DNA of 64,000 nt from Pelagibacterium nitratireducens. GTDB taxonomy: Bacteria > Pseudomonadota > Alphaproteobacteria > Rhizobiales > Devosiaceae. Where the stretch lies: the NCBI RefSeq assembly GCF_037044555.1, contig NZ_CP146275.1, positions 3,452,501 to 3,516,500 on the forward strand. The letters are read 5' to 3'. The stretch's first letter is position 1; each line of letters opens with the position of its first letter. A model generated the notes under the pieces. It was given only the letters and a program-made list of their open reading frames with translations. It ran no database searches and was not told where the DNA came from. Positions 63,220-64,000 of this stretch are shown here, piece after piece. Made by a program: the position numbers and the translations under genes.

Positions 63220-63713
63220 AATGCAGACCTTTCTTCTGATGCTGCAGCGGGCGAAGTTCTATCGCCCGGTGTTTCGAATATTTTTTCCATGTCGGGAATG
63301 ATGATGAAGCCGCCATTGCGCTTGCCGATGCCCTTGACGAACTCGGGCTTCCAACGCATGCCGACCTTGGGTGCCTCCTCAATCGAGGCGGCTTCGATGT
63401 CGGTGACATCGTGGACTTTGTCGGCAAGGATGCCGGCAATGGTGGGTTCACCGCCGATATTGACTTCCATGACGACGATTCGGGTTTCCTCGTCGGGCTC
63501 GGGCCGTTCCATGCCGAACATGACACGCAGGTCGGCCAGCGGTACGACGCGTCCGCGCACATTGATCAGCCCACCGACAAAGGCGGGTGCGTTGGGCACT
63601 TCGGTGATCGGCACGAGGTCGAGGATTTCACGCACCTGGCTTGCCTCGACGGCAAACAGCTCGTCATCGAGGCGGATGGTCAGGGCGTTCATTGAAATGG
63701 CTGGCGCGCTCAT
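63216..63713 (-). CDS. cheW: chemotaxis coupling protein CheW (second)
   Basis: The 165-residue protein has the CheW fold: [73 protein letters not shown], and [22 protein letters not shown]. It couples MCPs and CheA. Its ATG overlaps the cheA stop by four bases (ATGA) and its stop overlaps the MCP start, so cheA-cheW-mcp is one tightly coupled unit. Confidence 0.94.
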   Translation of the reverse strand: MSAPAISMNALTIRLDDELFAVEASQVREILDLVPITEVPNAPAFVGGLINVRGRVVPLADLRVMFGMERPEPDEETRIVVMEVNIGGEPTIAGILADKVHDVTDIEAASIEEAPKVGMRWKPEFVKGIGKRNGGFIIIPDMEKIFETPGDRTSPAAASEERSAL

Positions 63714-64000
63714 GCGGCTCTCCCGCTCAGGCTGTAACTGTCGCCCTGGGGCTGACCGGAAGCGACCAGATGGGCGGTGTCGAGGATCAATGCCACCATG
63801 CCGTCTCCGAGAATGGTCGCACCCGAAAAGGACTTGATGGACGAGTGCAGCTTGGAGAGCTGTTTGATGACCGTCTGGTTGTTGCCGATGATCTGATCGA
63901 CCACCAGCCCGACACGGCCCTCGCCCGAGGCGACAATGACCACTTTCTGGAACGGTTCGGGTGGAGCAGAGGTGCCGAACACCTCGCGCAACCGCAGATA
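63710..64000 (-). CDS. cheA: chemotaxis histidine kinase CheA, C-terminal part
   Basis: An open frame enters from the right edge and ends at 63710, so only the last 97 codons are seen. The sequence (EVFGTSAPPEPFQKVVIVASGEGRVGLVVDQIIGNNQTVIKQL, SFSGATILGDGMVALILDTAHLV) is the CheW-like regulatory domain (P5) that ends CheA. The kinase domain lies outside. CheA autophosphorylates and passes phosphate to CheY and CheB. Confidence 0.9.
   Translation of the reverse strand, partial: YLRLREVFGTSAPPEPFQKVVIVASGEGRVGLVVDQIIGNNQTVIKQLSKLHSSIKSFSGATILGDGMVALILDTAHLVASGQPQGDSYSLSGRAA

Noticed and set aside
1..64000. CRISPR arrays, rRNA, tRNA genes and insertion sequences
   Set aside because: I looked for regularly spaced repeats, cloverleaf-like segments with CCA-type ends and transposase motifs while reading and saw none. 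A tool-based scan would be more certain.

Overview
The window is GC-rich, densely coded bacterial chromosome. It most resembles an alphaproteobacterium of the order Hyphomicrobiales (Rhizobiales), probably a halotolerant, motile member of the Devosia/Pelagibacterium group. The evidence is the style of PolA, PheST, IF3 and L20, a complete ectoine/hydroxyectoine operon, a rhizobial-type chemotaxis cluster, small membrane proteins of rhizobial type, and several copies of an intergenic palindromic repeat of a kind common in rhizobia. This placement comes from reading the proteins, not from a search. I saw no rRNA or tRNA genes, CRISPR arrays, insertion sequences or complete prophage.

Layout. 0-3.2 kb: the start of a membrane protein, a LuxR-type response regulator coupled to a secreted protein, and a CDF metal exporter. 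3.3-12.7 kb (+): a catabolic operon with a family-5 peptide/nickel-type ABC importer (SBP, two permeases, two ATPases), a metal-dependent amidohydrolase, a RidA protein, a SelA-like PLP enzyme and an IclR regulator. 12.75-21 kb (-): a second catabolic operon meeting the first tail to tail, with an AllA-like protein, a DUF1445 hydro-lyase/D-glutamate cyclase-like protein, a TRAP transporter, DUF2848, an amidase, a membrane protein and a LysR regulator. Both operons pair an importer with C-N-bond enzymes and end in their own regulator. Their substrates cannot be read from the sequence.

21-24 kb is a repeat-rich stretch: a YetF-like membrane protein, a 27-nt inverted repeat pair, a truncated DUF1810 gene, a small Cys/His-rich protein and an XRE-ImmA pair. 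24-38.8 kb is mostly housekeeping: polA, a CAP-domain lipoprotein, rpmI-rplT, pheS-pheT (running into a glycosyltransferase and an O-antigen-ligase-like gene), trhO, a VOC protein, an acetyltransferase, a LysR regulator, a hydrolase, and infC with an ATT start codon about 10 kb from rpmI-rplT.

39-51 kb holds an MCP ending in a CheR-docking pentapeptide, an envelope protein with two tiny membrane proteins, tamA-tamB for outer-membrane protein assembly, a lytic transglycosylase and an RluA-type pseudouridine synthase. 51-56.9 kb is ectABCD-ask with a divergent ectR: aspartate is phosphorylated by the dedicated kinase, and EctB, EctA, EctC and EctD then convert the aspartate semialdehyde made from it to 5-hydroxyectoine, an osmoprotectant. 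56.9-64 kb (-) is a chemotaxis operon read cheA-cheW-mcp-cheW-cheR-cheB, followed by a soluble MCP-like protein with an acidic, CheZ-like tail.
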